Source: Phycisphaeraceae bacterium
Lineage (GTDB): Bacteria > Planctomycetota > Phycisphaerae > Phycisphaerales > UBA1924
Reading direction: 5' to 3'
NCBI GenBank assembly: GCA_023898685.1
Contig: CP060234.1
Span: 3,162,001 to 3,226,000, forward strand
Length of the DNA stretch: 64,000 nucleotides
Shown here: positions 43,589 through 51,227 of the stretch, piece after piece
Layout of the letters: the number at the start of each line of letters is the position of its first letter
How positions within the stretch are numbered: position 1 is the first letter of the stretch
Translations under genes and position numbers: made by a program
The notes under the pieces: model-generated
Database searches by the model: none
Told to the model about the DNA's origin: nothing
What the model saw: the letters and a program-made list of their open reading frames with translations, nothing else

Positions 43589-44107
43589 TCACGCCGGCGG
43601 AAACGACTCCTCGACCGTCCAGGTGAGCGCCTCGCCCCGGCAGTCGATGTGGACCGCGAAGAACCCGGGGCGTTTGCCGCCCCCGTCGTGCCGTCGGATC
43701 ATGGGCCAGATCACCTGGCGGTCGCTGTCGGGCAGGGGGAGCGTCTCGAGCTCCTCGGGGCGGTGCCAGGCGAGCCGGCCCTCGGGGATGGTCTTTTCGG
43801 GGACTTCCACCGGACCCAGCACGCGGTAGTAGAACAGCAGCCAGTGCCCGGCCCCCTCGAACGCGGTCTCGGCGATCAGGCCGCCGAGGTGGAGCCGGTC
43901 GATCGGGACCTCGATCCCCGCCTCCTCCATGATCTCGCGCTGGGCGCACTGGGCGGGGCTCTCGCCCGTGTGCATGTCGAGCTTGCCCCCGATGGGCGAG
44001 CATAGCCCCTTGTTGGGCGAACGCTCCCGGTGGATGAACAGGATCCGGCCCTCGGCGTCGCGGAGATCGCAGAGGCAGGCGAGGCGATAGGGCAGGGGCT
44101 CGGGCAT
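43589..44107 (-). CDS. Nudix hydrolase
   Basis: A 172-aa Nudix-fold protein. The Nudix box reads GGKLDMHTGES then REIMEEAGIEV, with a stretch between the first Gly and Glu longer than the standard box by two or three residues. ILFIHRERSPNKGLCSPIG precedes it, similar to MutT-like 8-oxo-dGTP hydrolases. The substrate is not known. The family frame starts at TTG 44116 or ATG 44107. It is 66 bases upstream of the nfeD operon on the same strand, and divergent from murC. Confidence 0.85.
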   Translation of the reverse strand: MPEPLPYRLACLCDLRDAEGRILFIHRERSPNKGLCSPIGGKLDMHTGESPAQCAQREIMEEAGIEVPIDRLHLGGLIAETAFEGAGHWLLFYYRVLGPVEVPEKTIPEGRLAWHRPEELETLPLPDSDRQVIWPMIRRHDGGGKRPGFFAVHIDCRGEALTWTVEESFPPA

Positions 44108-44178
44108 GGTCGGCAAGCCTAGCGTCCCGGGATGGCGCGGGTGTTGAATCGGCGGCCCTCACGCCGATACGGGGGGAC

Positions 44179-45729
44179 ATGATCTCGACCAGAGCCGGTG
44201 AAACCAGTCCCATCCCCCTGTCCACGCCGCCCGGAACCGGAGCCGTCCGCATGGCGCTCGGGCTCGACAGACCCTACCTCATCGGCATCGGCGGGTGCGG
44301 CATGTCGGCCCTCGCCCGCCTGCTCGCGGCCGACGGGGCGCGGGTGTCTGGCTCGGACTCGACATCCTCCCCTGTGACCGACACGCTGCTTGGCGAGCGG
44401 GTGCGGGTCGACTTTGACCAGACCGCCGCGAACTTGCCCGAGGACGCGGACGGCGTGGTCGCCTCGGCCGCGATCAAGCCCGACCACCCGCAGCTGCTCG
44501 AGGCCCAGCAGCGGGGGCTGCCGGTGTACACCTATGCCGAGGCGCTGGGGCGCAGCATGGCGGGGCGGACCGGGGTGTCGATCGCCGGCACGCATGGCAA
44601 AAGTACGACGACGGCGATGCTGGGTTGCGTGCTCACCGACGCGGGGCTCGACCCGGGCGTGATCGTCGGCGCGACCTGCGGCCAGCTCGGCACCGGATGC
44701 CTCGCGGAAAGGAGCCCCGAGCGAGGGGGCGCGACGGGCTTCCGCATGGGGTCGCCCCAGATTCCCTCGGGCACGCTCGCCGGTCAACCCGGGCTGTTGC
44801 TGGCCGAGGCGTGCGAGTTCAACCGCTCGTTCCATCATCACCGCCCGGTGGTCGGATCGATCGCGAACCTCGAGGCCGACCACCTCGACATCTACGGCTC
44901 GCTCGACGCGGTCATTGAGGCCTTCGCGGGCTTCGCGGCGTTGCTGCCGGATGAATCCAAGGGCGGCCGGCTGCTTATCGGGCACGACGGTGCCCACCGG
45001 CGTGAGATCACCGCGGGGCTGAAGTGCAAGGTCGAGACGATCGGGTTTGCGCCGGCGGCGGACTGGGTGGTGCGCACGGACGTGGCGGACCGGACCGTGT
45101 CGCTCGACGGGCCGGGCGGCGTCCACGCCGAGTGGACCAATCTCATGCCGGGCGAGCACAACGCGATGAACTCGGCGGTCGCGGCGGCGCTGGCGATCGG
45201 CCTGGGGGCCGACCCCGCGATCGTGGGGCGTTCGCTTTCGGCGTTCCGGGGGCTCGACCGGAGGCTCCAGTTCCTGGGCGAGCGGGTGGTGCCGGGCGGC
45301 GGGTCGGTGCGGGTGTACGACGACTATGGGCACCATCCCACCGAGATCGACGCGACGCTTCGGTCGCTGCGGCAGGCGGAGCGAGTGGGCCAGGGCGGCG
45401 CGGGGCGGCTGGTGTGCGTCTTCCAGCCGCACCAGCACAGCCGGACGCGGTTCCTGCTCGAGGAGTTCGCGACGAGCTTCGAGCACGCCGACGTGGTGAT
45501 CGTTCCTCACATCTACTTCGTGCGCGACAGCGAGGCGGAGAAGCACAAGGTGTCGGCGGCGGATCTGGTCGATCGGCTGCGAAGCCGGGGCGTGCGGGCG
45601 ATGCACCTGTATCCCTTCGGCGCAATCGTCGAGCACCTCGAGAACGTGTGCCGACCCGGCGACCTGCTCGTGGTCATGGGCGCGGGGCCGGTGTGGCAGG
45701 TGGCGCGGGACTACCTGAAGGGGAGTTGA
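44179..45729 (+). CDS. murC: UDP-N-acetylmuramate--L-alanine ligase MurC
   Basis: A 516-aa Mur ligase. LIGIGGCGMSALARLLA near residue 35 is the N-terminal nucleotide fold, GTHGKSTTTAMLG near residue 139 is the ATP P-loop, and YDDYGHHPTEI in the C-domain is the MurC hallmark. It adds the first peptide residue to UDP-MurNAc in the cytoplasm. An internal region (ERSPERGGATGFRMGSPQ) is an extra loop. It starts the run murC-murB-ddl-ftsQ, a remnant of the dcw cluster. Confidence 0.95.
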   Translation: MISTRAGETSPIPLSTPPGTGAVRMALGLDRPYLIGIGGCGMSALARLLAADGARVSGSDSTSSPVTDTLLGERVRVDFDQTAANLPEDADGVVASAAIKPDHPQLLEAQQRGLPVYTYAEALGRSMAGRTGVSIAGTHGKSTTTAMLGCVLTDAGLDPGVIVGATCGQLGTGCLAERSPERGGATGFRMGSPQIPSGTLAGQPGLLLAEACEFNRSFHHHRPVVGSIANLEADHLDIYGSLDAVIEAFAGFAALLPDESKGGRLLIGHDGAHRREITAGLKCKVETIGFAPAADWVVRTDVADRTVSLDGPGGVHAEWTNLMPGEHNAMNSAVAAALAIGLGADPAIVGRSLSAFRGLDRRLQFLGERVVPGGGSVRVYDDYGHHPTEIDATLRSLRQAERVGQGGAGRLVCVFQPHQHSRTRFLLEEFATSFEHADVVIVPHIYFVRDSEAEKHKVSAADLVDRLRSRGVRAMHLYPFGAIVEHLENVCRPGDLLVVMGAGPVWQVARDYLKGS

Positions 45730-45746
45730 CGCCCCATGAGCGAGCC

Positions 45747-45825
45747 GGAACGAGACCCGGGCGCGAGCCCGGGTGGTCGGATTGAAACGTGGAAGGAACA
45801 CCCGGGCTCGCGCCCGGGTCTTGTT
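45747..45825. repeat. Inverted pair of ACCCGGGC palindromic repeats
   Basis: The unit GGAACACCCGGGCTCG with GCCCGGGTCTTGTT (45795-45825) is preceded by an inverted copy (45747-45775), so the pair can form one long hairpin. A third copy lies at 50655-50687. It sits between murC and murB, which point the same way, and could lower read-through between them. Confidence 0.8.
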
Positions 45826-45854
45826 GGAGAGGAGCCCCGGACGAGGCGGGCTGG

Positions 45855-46769
45855 ATGAGCGTGGTTGACGACAAGATCGAGATCACCGGGCACGCGCCGA
45901 TCCAGACTTGGTTTGGTGTCGGCGGCGGCGCGGATCTGTACGCAAAGCCCGCGTCCATCGATGTGCTGCGGCGGTGCCTCGCGGAACACGAGACCGTCCG
46001 CGTGCTGGGCGACGGGGCGAACCTGCTCGTGGATGATGGCGGTGTGGACGGGCTGGTGGTCGATCTCGATACGGCGGCGTTCCGCTCGGTCGAGGTCGAC
46101 GCGGCGTCGGGACGCGTGGTCGCGGGGGCGGGCGCGAACCTGCCCAACCTCGTCAACCAGACCGTCCGGGCCGGGCTCGCGGGGCTCGAGGTGCTCGCGG
46201 GGATCCCGGCGAGCGTGGGCGGCGCGGTAGTGATGAACGCCGGCGGGAAGTTCGGCGAGATCGCCGACAGCGTGCGCGCGGTCGATGGGCTCGATCGGGA
46301 AGGGGAGCAGGTCCGCTTGCCCCGCGATGAGATCGACTTTGGGTACCGCCGCAGCGGGCTGAACGATCTTGTGGTCACGTCGGTCGAGTTTGCGCTCGAA
46401 CCGGGTGATCCCGGGACGGTCCGCGACCGGCTGAAAGAGTGCATGGCGTACAAGAAGCACACCCAGCCCCTCGCCGCCGACTCGGCGGGGTGCTGCTTCA
46501 AGAACCCGACGCTCGCGGACGATCTGCCCGACATCGGTGCCGGCGGCTCGCGCGTCAGCGCGGGCCTGCTGATCGACCGCGCGGGATGCAAGGGTCTGCG
46601 GGTCGGCGGGGCCGAGGTGAGCGGCGAGCACGCGAACTTCATCGTCACGCACGACGGGGCGTGCGCGCGAGATGTCATCACGCTCATGGACCTGATCGCG
46701 GCTCGCGTCGCGGACCGATTCGGCGTCGCGCTCGGGCGCGAGGTCGTCGTCTGGGAGCGATCGCGATGA
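45855..46769 (+). CDS. murB: UDP-N-acetylenolpyruvoylglucosamine reductase MurB
   Basis: A 304-aa FAD enzyme that makes UDP-MurNAc. TWFGVGGGADLYAKPAS near residue 16, VLGDGANLLVDDGG, LAGIPASVGGAVVMNAGGKFG and HTQPLAADSAGCCFKNP can be followed. In the last motif the usual catalytic Ser (SAGSxFKNP) is a Cys, as in some other bacteria. The ATG at 45855 gives a normal N-terminus; upstream codons run into the repeat. Its stop overlaps the ddl start. Confidence 0.94.
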   Translation: MSVVDDKIEITGHAPIQTWFGVGGGADLYAKPASIDVLRRCLAEHETVRVLGDGANLLVDDGGVDGLVVDLDTAAFRSVEVDAASGRVVAGAGANLPNLVNQTVRAGLAGLEVLAGIPASVGGAVVMNAGGKFGEIADSVRAVDGLDREGEQVRLPRDEIDFGYRRSGLNDLVVTSVEFALEPGDPGTVRDRLKECMAYKKHTQPLAADSAGCCFKNPTLADDLPDIGAGGSRVSAGLLIDRAGCKGLRVGGAEVSGEHANFIVTHDGACARDVITLMDLIAARVADRFGVALGREVVVWERSR

Positions 46770-47710
46770 GCGGGCGGCCCTCGGTGCTGGTGCTGGGCGG
46801 CGGGCCCGGGGCGGAGCGGGAGATCAGCCTCGCCAGCGCCCGGGGCGTGGGCGACGCGCTGCGCGAGGCGGGTCACGAGGTGCACGCCGAGACGATCGGG
46901 GCGGTGACGCTGGACCAGCTCCGGGCGATGCAGGGAGACGTGGTCTTCCCGGTGCTGCATGGCTCGTGGGGCGAGGGCGGGCCCTTGCAGGAACTGCTCG
47001 AGCGGGACGGTCGGCCTTTCGTGGGAAGTCGTGCGGGCGCCGCACGGCTCGCGATGGACAAGGTCGCAACGAAGATGGAGGGGGCGCGGCTCGGCATGAC
47101 GGTCAGCCGGACGTGTTTGCTCAACCGCGACGACGCGGCCTGCCCGCTGCCGCTTCCCGTCGTGGTCAAGCCCGTGCATGAGGGGTCGAGCGTCGGGCTG
47201 ATGATGTGCCACGTGGAACAGGATTGGGATCGTGCGCACGAACGGGTGCGAAGCGGCGAATTCGGCGACCGGGTGTTCCTGATCGAGCCGCTCATCCGGG
47301 GGCGGGAGCTGACGGCGGGCCTGCTCGCGGGCGAGAACGGGACGCTGCGGCCCCTGCCGCTGATCGAGATCGTGCCCGCGGCGGGTGTGTACGACTACGA
47401 GGCGAAATACACGCGGGGCGACACGAAGTACCTCGTCGGGCCCGACTTGCCGGCGGGAGTCGCGGACCGCGTTCGGGGCGACGCGGTGCGCCTGGCGAAC
47501 GCGATTGGCGTGCGTCATCTGTGCCGGGTCGATTTCCTGCTCGATGAGCACGGCGCGGCGTGGTTGTTGGAACTGAACACGATGCCGGGGTTCACGCCGA
47601 CGAGCCTGCTGCCCAAGGCTGCGCGGCACGAGGGCATCGAGATGCCGGCGCTCGTCTCGGGGCTGGTGAACGCGGCGATGGCATCAACGAAGATTGGCAC
47701 GGAGGTCTGA
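46766..47710 (+). CDS. ddl: D-alanine--D-alanine ligase
   Basis: A 314-aa ATP-grasp ligase. VLVLGGGPGAEREISLASA near residue 7, FPVLHGSWGEGGPLQELLE, VVKPVHEGSSVGL and CRVDFLLDEHGAAWLLELNT then MPGFTPTSL are the family motifs. It joins two D-Ala for the peptidoglycan stem. Its start (ATGA) overlaps the murB stop and its stop overlaps the ftsQ start (TGATG), so the block is tightly coupled. Confidence 0.95.
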   Translation: MSGRPSVLVLGGGPGAEREISLASARGVGDALREAGHEVHAETIGAVTLDQLRAMQGDVVFPVLHGSWGEGGPLQELLERDGRPFVGSRAGAARLAMDKVATKMEGARLGMTVSRTCLLNRDDAACPLPLPVVVKPVHEGSSVGLMMCHVEQDWDRAHERVRSGEFGDRVFLIEPLIRGRELTAGLLAGENGTLRPLPLIEIVPAAGVYDYEAKYTRGDTKYLVGPDLPAGVADRVRGDAVRLANAIGVRHLCRVDFLLDEHGAAWLLELNTMPGFTPTSLLPKAARHEGIEMPALVSGLVNAAMASTKIGTEV

Positions 47711-48621
47711 TGGCGGCGAAGAAGAAACCGACGCGGAAGAAGAAGCCGAGGGACTGGGCCGCGATGGGGCGGTGGACGCTGCGGACGCTTTCGGTGCTGC
47801 TTCTCGTCGGGGCGGCGATCGGCGCGACATTCGGCGTGCGCGCGCTGCGGGGCCTGGCCTCGGAGGCGATGCGGCGCGAGGCCGATCCGGTGAGCGGGAG
47901 CATGGTGACCGTCTCGTTCGACTGGCCCGCGATGCGCGAGGGGAGCGACGCGACGTGGTTGCCCGACCGAGACCAGGCCGAACTGATCCGGGCGGCCGAG
48001 CGGGCGGCGGGGGACGCCGATCCGCTCGGGGTCGGGCCGCTCAGGGACATCTCGCTGGAACTCGCGAAGACGGGGTGGTTCAAGTCGCCGCCTCGGGTGC
48101 GGGTGGTTGGGCCTGACGAGTTGCGCGTCTCGCCGCGTTGGCGGCAGCCGGCGGCGGCGGTGCGCTGGCACGACCAGGACTACGTGATCTCGATGGACGC
48201 CGAGCCGATGCCGCCCGTGTTCCAGCCGGGCGGGTCGAACCGTCCGGTGATCCTGGGGTGCGCGGATGGGCCGGACCGGCGCGGGGCGTCGATGTACGCG
48301 GCGCCTTGGCCCGGGCTCGACGTGCGTGCGGGGCTCGAGCTGCTCAAGGTGCTCTGGCGGAACGGGCTGGGCGACCGCGTGGCGGGGGTCGATGTGTCGG
48401 CGTTCCGCAGCGGTGGGCCGCTCGAGATCGTGACGACCCACCAGACGCGGATCGTGTGGGGATCGGCCGTTGACGAGTGGAAGGCCGGCGAACCCGGCGT
48501 GGACGAGCGTGTGCAGCGGCTCAAGCAGTTGATCGAGACGACTGGGCGGATCGACGGCGGGCAGAGGCGGATCGAGATCCACCGGGCGCGCGTGGAGATC
48601 GACCGGACGCAGGGCGGGTGA
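47710..48621 (+). CDS. FtsQ/DivIB-like cell division protein
   Basis: A 303-aa protein with a basic N-terminus (AAKKKPTRKKKPRDW), one transmembrane helix (residues 24-43) and a periplasmic part. Sequence similarity to FtsQ is weak, but size, topology, a POTRA-like segment (LELAKTGWFKSPPRVRVVG) and its place after ddl all fit FtsQ, which links divisome and septal wall synthesis. No ftsA or ftsZ follows. I infer the identity mainly from context. Confidence 0.6.
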   Translation: MAAKKKPTRKKKPRDWAAMGRWTLRTLSVLLLVGAAIGATFGVRALRGLASEAMRREADPVSGSMVTVSFDWPAMREGSDATWLPDRDQAELIRAAERAAGDADPLGVGPLRDISLELAKTGWFKSPPRVRVVGPDELRVSPRWRQPAAAVRWHDQDYVISMDAEPMPPVFQPGGSNRPVILGCADGPDRRGASMYAAPWPGLDVRAGLELLKVLWRNGLGDRVAGVDVSAFRSGGPLEIVTTHQTRIVWGSAVDEWKAGEPGVDERVQRLKQLIETTGRIDGGQRRIEIHRARVEIDRTQGG

Positions 48622-48676
48622 GACGGCACGGTCGACGGAACCGGCTTGCGTAGCCTTTGGCGTGGAGCGGCACGCG

Positions 48677-49471
48677 ATGAGCCAGGAGCGTGAGCATGAC
48701 GATGTCGACCTGTTCGGCCGGCGCCCGAAGGGGCGGGCGGACTGGTCGCACCGTCGCGGCGAGCCACGGGGGCTGGCGCTCGCGTGGTCGGTCTACCTGA
48801 TGCTGGTGACGCTGGGCTCGCTCGGATCGGCGTTGTCGCTTGGGCGGTTCGAGCCGGACGTGTACCGGCCCGCGGCGCGGATCCTGATGGCGCTGGTGAT
48901 GGTGGGCGTCGTCCTGCTGTGGCCCATGCTGCGGCTGACGCAGGCCTCGGCGTTCAGATCGCCCGGGTCGAGCGTCGTGCGAGACCTGGTTGTGGTGCTG
49001 CTGCCCGCGATGACGCTGGTGTGGCCCCAGGTGATCCTTGCGGACTGGCCGGTCGAGGTGGTCGGCGCGCTCTCCGCATTGCTGGTGGCGTGGTCGCTGA
49101 TCGCGGGGTCGGTGCTCGTGGTCTGGTGCGGGGCTCGGACGGAGAGCACGGTTTCGCGCGTGACCGCGATGCTCGTGCTTGTGGGGCTGGTGCTGGTCTG
49201 GCCGCTGCTGCTCTGGCGGATGGGTGTGCTGCACCTCGAGCCCGCAACGCTTGGCGTCACGCCCGGGTGGATGTGGACGCCGGTCTCGGCGGTGTGCGAG
49301 GTGCTGCGCGATCGCGGATGGAGCGGCCGTCCGGCGCGCATCGCACCGGAGCACTGGGTGTGGATCGTGCGGCTGCTGATCGTGTCGGTCGGCGTGTTCG
49401 GTGTGTCGGTCTGGTCCGGACGACGCGGTGGACCTAGGCTCCACGATTCGCCGGTGGCATCGGAGCATTGA
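48677..49471 (+). CDS. Predicted polytopic membrane protein
   Basis: A 264-aa protein with about six transmembrane helices (for instance LAWSVYLMLVTLGSLGSAL and ILMALVMVGVVLLWPML) and a charged N-terminus. I recognise no family. ATG 48677 has GGAG nine bases upstream, better than GTG 48662. It lies between the ftsQ-like gene and greA, three bases before the latter, so it may share their transcript. Confidence 0.65.
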   Translation: MSQEREHDDVDLFGRRPKGRADWSHRRGEPRGLALAWSVYLMLVTLGSLGSALSLGRFEPDVYRPAARILMALVMVGVVLLWPMLRLTQASAFRSPGSSVVRDLVVVLLPAMTLVWPQVILADWPVEVVGALSALLVAWSLIAGSVLVVWCGARTESTVSRVTAMLVLVGLVLVWPLLLWRMGVLHLEPATLGVTPGWMWTPVSAVCEVLRDRGWSGRPARIAPEHWVWIVRLLIVSVGVFGVSVWSGRRGGPRLHDSPVASEH

Positions 49472-49474
49472 TCC

Positions 49475-49939
49475 ATGGAATTCCTCACACCCGACGAGCA
49501 GAAGCAACTCCAGGAGCGGCTGAACAGCCTGATGGCGAATCGCCCGCGGATCTCGGAGCGGATCGCCGAGGCCCGGGCGCTGGGCGACCTCAAGGAGAAC
49601 GCCGAGTATCACTCCGCGCGTGAGCAGCAGGGGATGGAAGAGGCGGAGATCAGGCGCATCGAGGATCGGCTCGCGACCGCGCAGGTGATCCAGAAGGGCA
49701 GCGGCGCGGCGGACGTGGTGTTCATCGGGTCGATGGTCAAGCTGCGCGATCAGCGGACTGGCGACGAGGACGTCTACCGGCTCGTCGGCGAGTCGAGCGG
49801 GGAGTTGAACGACGATTACATCGAGGTGACGACGAGCAGCCCGATGGGCGAGGCGCTGATGAAGTCGCGCGTGGGCGAGGTGATCAACGTCAAGGCGCCC
49901 CGCGGCGTCAAGTCGTTCGAGATCCTGGAACTGCTCTAG
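49475..49939 (+). CDS. greA: Transcription elongation factor GreA
   Basis: A 154-aa protein with the GreA coiled coil and the acidic tip GDLKENAEYHSAREQQGMEE near residue 42, whose Asp and Glu stimulate RNA cleavage by stalled polymerase. The C-terminal FKBP-like domain (VYRLVGESSGELN, SSPMGEALMKSRVGEVI) is complete. It is the last gene of the mur/ftsQ block. Confidence 0.95.
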   Translation: MEFLTPDEQKQLQERLNSLMANRPRISERIAEARALGDLKENAEYHSAREQQGMEEAEIRRIEDRLATAQVIQKGSGAADVVFIGSMVKLRDQRTGDEDVYRLVGESSGELNDDYIEVTTSSPMGEALMKSRVGEVINVKAPRGVKSFEILELL

Positions 49940-49969
49940 CGGCCGGCGATCGCGGTCAGGCGTAGATGC

Positions 49970-50170
49970 TTACGAGAAGAAGCCGCAATTGACACCGGCG
50001 ACGGACGCCCGATCTGGATCGAGCGGGCCGCAGCGGCCGTAGGGGCGGACCGTGAAGTCTGGCCTGGCCGGCTTGGGAACACGGTCGACACGGACCAGCT
50101 TGGCCAGGTCGGACGGACGCTGGGATGGCTTCGGTCGATTCCGGTGCTCGGCGTTGTGCGTGGCACGCAT
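49970..50170 (-). CDS. Small basic open reading frame with strong ribosome binding site
   Basis: A 66-aa frame, MRATHNAEHRNRPKPSQRPS onward, basic and Pro/Arg-rich, ending NCGFFS. Its only support is AGGAGG placed six bases before the ATG. No similarity was recognised, and the codon pattern is not decisive. It could be a real small protein or chance. Confidence 0.35.
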   Translation of the reverse strand: MRATHNAEHRNRPKPSQRPSDLAKLVRVDRVPKPARPDFTVRPYGRCGPLDPDRASVAGVNCGFFS

Positions 50171-50450
50171 GGCAAGCCTCCTGCCTGCACGGGTGCGTTG
50201 GAGCAACGACATGCTGCTCATTCCTCATCGTATGTGACCAACCCTCCTTCGCGAAACGAATCTCGGCGGACACGCGGAAATGCTGGGGTAATCCAGCGTG
50301 AAGCCGGGGCGAGCCAGAACGAACTGGGCCGTACAGAGCGTCGTCGGAAGGAGGGATGTGCCGATGGATGGCCAGAAGTGGTGAGGCACCCTGAAAGTAA
50401 GTATTTCGACTGATTCCGAATGATGTTCACGGGTTGTGGATTGTCTGTCG
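50171..50450. other. Gene-free stretch between greA and fur
   Basis: No reading frame with a ribosome binding site and plausible composition was seen on either strand. The AT content is a little higher near 50395-50430. The stretch leads into the possible structured RNA that follows. Confidence 0.4.
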
Positions 50451-50603
50451 GGAGGCGGCACGCGAGCCACGGATGGCGGGACCGCTGGGCCGGCGGGATG
50501 TGCCGCGTCGGGGGGGCGATCGGCGTCACGATCGTGCCTCCGGACTCCTTATCTTCCTCTCCTCGGTGTCGCTCGGGATCTGACGGTCCCGAGCGACATT
50601 TTT
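50451..50603 (+). ncRNA. Possible structured RNA ending in an intrinsic terminator
   Basis: A three-way junction can be drawn: GGAGGC (50451-50456) with GCCTCC (50536-50541); GGCAC (50457-50461) with GTGCC (50500-50504); and GCGATCG (50516-50522) with CGATCGT (50529-50535). A 12-bp terminator hairpin follows. I recognise no known RNA family. GC-rich DNA forms such folds easily, so this is only a candidate. Confidence 0.35.
50567..50603 (+). terminator. Strong intrinsic terminator
   Basis: TGTCGCTCGGGA (50567-50578) pairs perfectly with TCCCGAGCGACA (50587-50598), with an 8-base loop and then TTTTTG. The T-tract follows only on the plus strand, yet greA ends more than 600 bases upstream. So either greA has a long 3' tail or an RNA gene lies in between. 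Confidence 0.85.
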
Positions 50604-50654
50604 GTGATGGGCGGTCGTGGTCTTTGTGGCGCGGTCGCGAGGGTGGCCAAGGCC

Positions 50655-50687
50655 GGAACACCCGGGCTTGCGCCCGGGTCTCGTTCC
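50655..50687. repeat. ACCCGGGC palindromic repeat, third copy
   Basis: ACCCGGGC (50660-50667) pairs with GCCCGGGT (50672-50679), flanked by GGAAC (50655-50659) and GTTCC (50683-50687). It is nearly identical to the units between murC and murB. It lies just beyond the 3' end of the fur-family gene. Confidence 0.8.
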
Positions 50688-50712
50688 AGAGACGATTCGG
50701 GCGGCGAGCGCT

Positions 50713-51105
50713 CTACCGGCGTTTGGCGGCGGCACAGGCGGCGCAGCGCCCGAAGAGGGTGAGTTCGTGGCGGCGGGTCTCGAATCCCGCAGGGGCGAAG
50801 CGGGCGAGGTCGCCCGGGCAGCCCTCGAAGTCGTAGGTCTTGCCGCAGACTTCACAGTGAAAATGGTGGTGGTGATCGAGGTCGGCCGGCTCGTAGAGCG
50901 GGGGCTGGCCCGGCAGTTCGACGCGCGCGATCAGCCCGTCGTCGAGCAGCATCGCGAGATTGCGGTAGACCGTCGCGAGGCTCATGTTGGGGACGGCCTT
51001 GCGTCCGCGGTCGAGAACTTCCTGCGGACCGAGCGGCCGCTTCGCGGTCTTGAACACGTCTCGGATCGCGGAACGCTGGCGGGTGTTTCGCGTGGGCTGG
51101 GGCAC
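50713..51105 (-). CDS. Fur-family metalloregulator
   Basis: A 130-aa winged-helix regulator of the Fur/Zur/PerR type. TRNTRQRSAIRDVFKTA begins the DNA-binding domain, MSLATVYRNLAMLLDDGLI is the recognition region, and DHHHHFHCEVCGKTYDF followed by CAAC supplies metal ligands. Which metal or peroxide it senses is not clear. GTG 51105 gives a normal N-terminus. A TTG at 51138 extends the frame, but that TTG is part of a TTGACA sequence that could be the -35 box. Confidence 0.88.
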   Translation of the reverse strand: MPQPTRNTRQRSAIRDVFKTAKRPLGPQEVLDRGRKAVPNMSLATVYRNLAMLLDDGLIARVELPGQPPLYEPADLDHHHHFHCEVCGKTYDFEGCPGDLARFAPAGFETRRHELTLFGRCAACAAAKRR

Positions 51106-51110
51106 ACTGG

Positions 51111-51138
51111 ATCTTGGGAGCCTGGGCGCGGATGTCAA
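51111..51138 (-). promoter_or_regulatory. Possible promoter of the Fur-family gene
   Basis: On the minus strand TTGACA (51133-51138) is followed after 16 bases by CAAGAT (51111-51116), a weak -10 box. If used, transcription would begin close to the GTG at 51105, giving a nearly leaderless message. Confidence 0.35.
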
Positions 51139-51227
51139 ACGCGGTCAGCCCCCGCGGGGCGGGTCGGGCGGCCCGTGGCGGTTTGGGTAGACTGGTAGTC
51201 ACCTGAACCGGTCGAGAGGAGCCCGAT

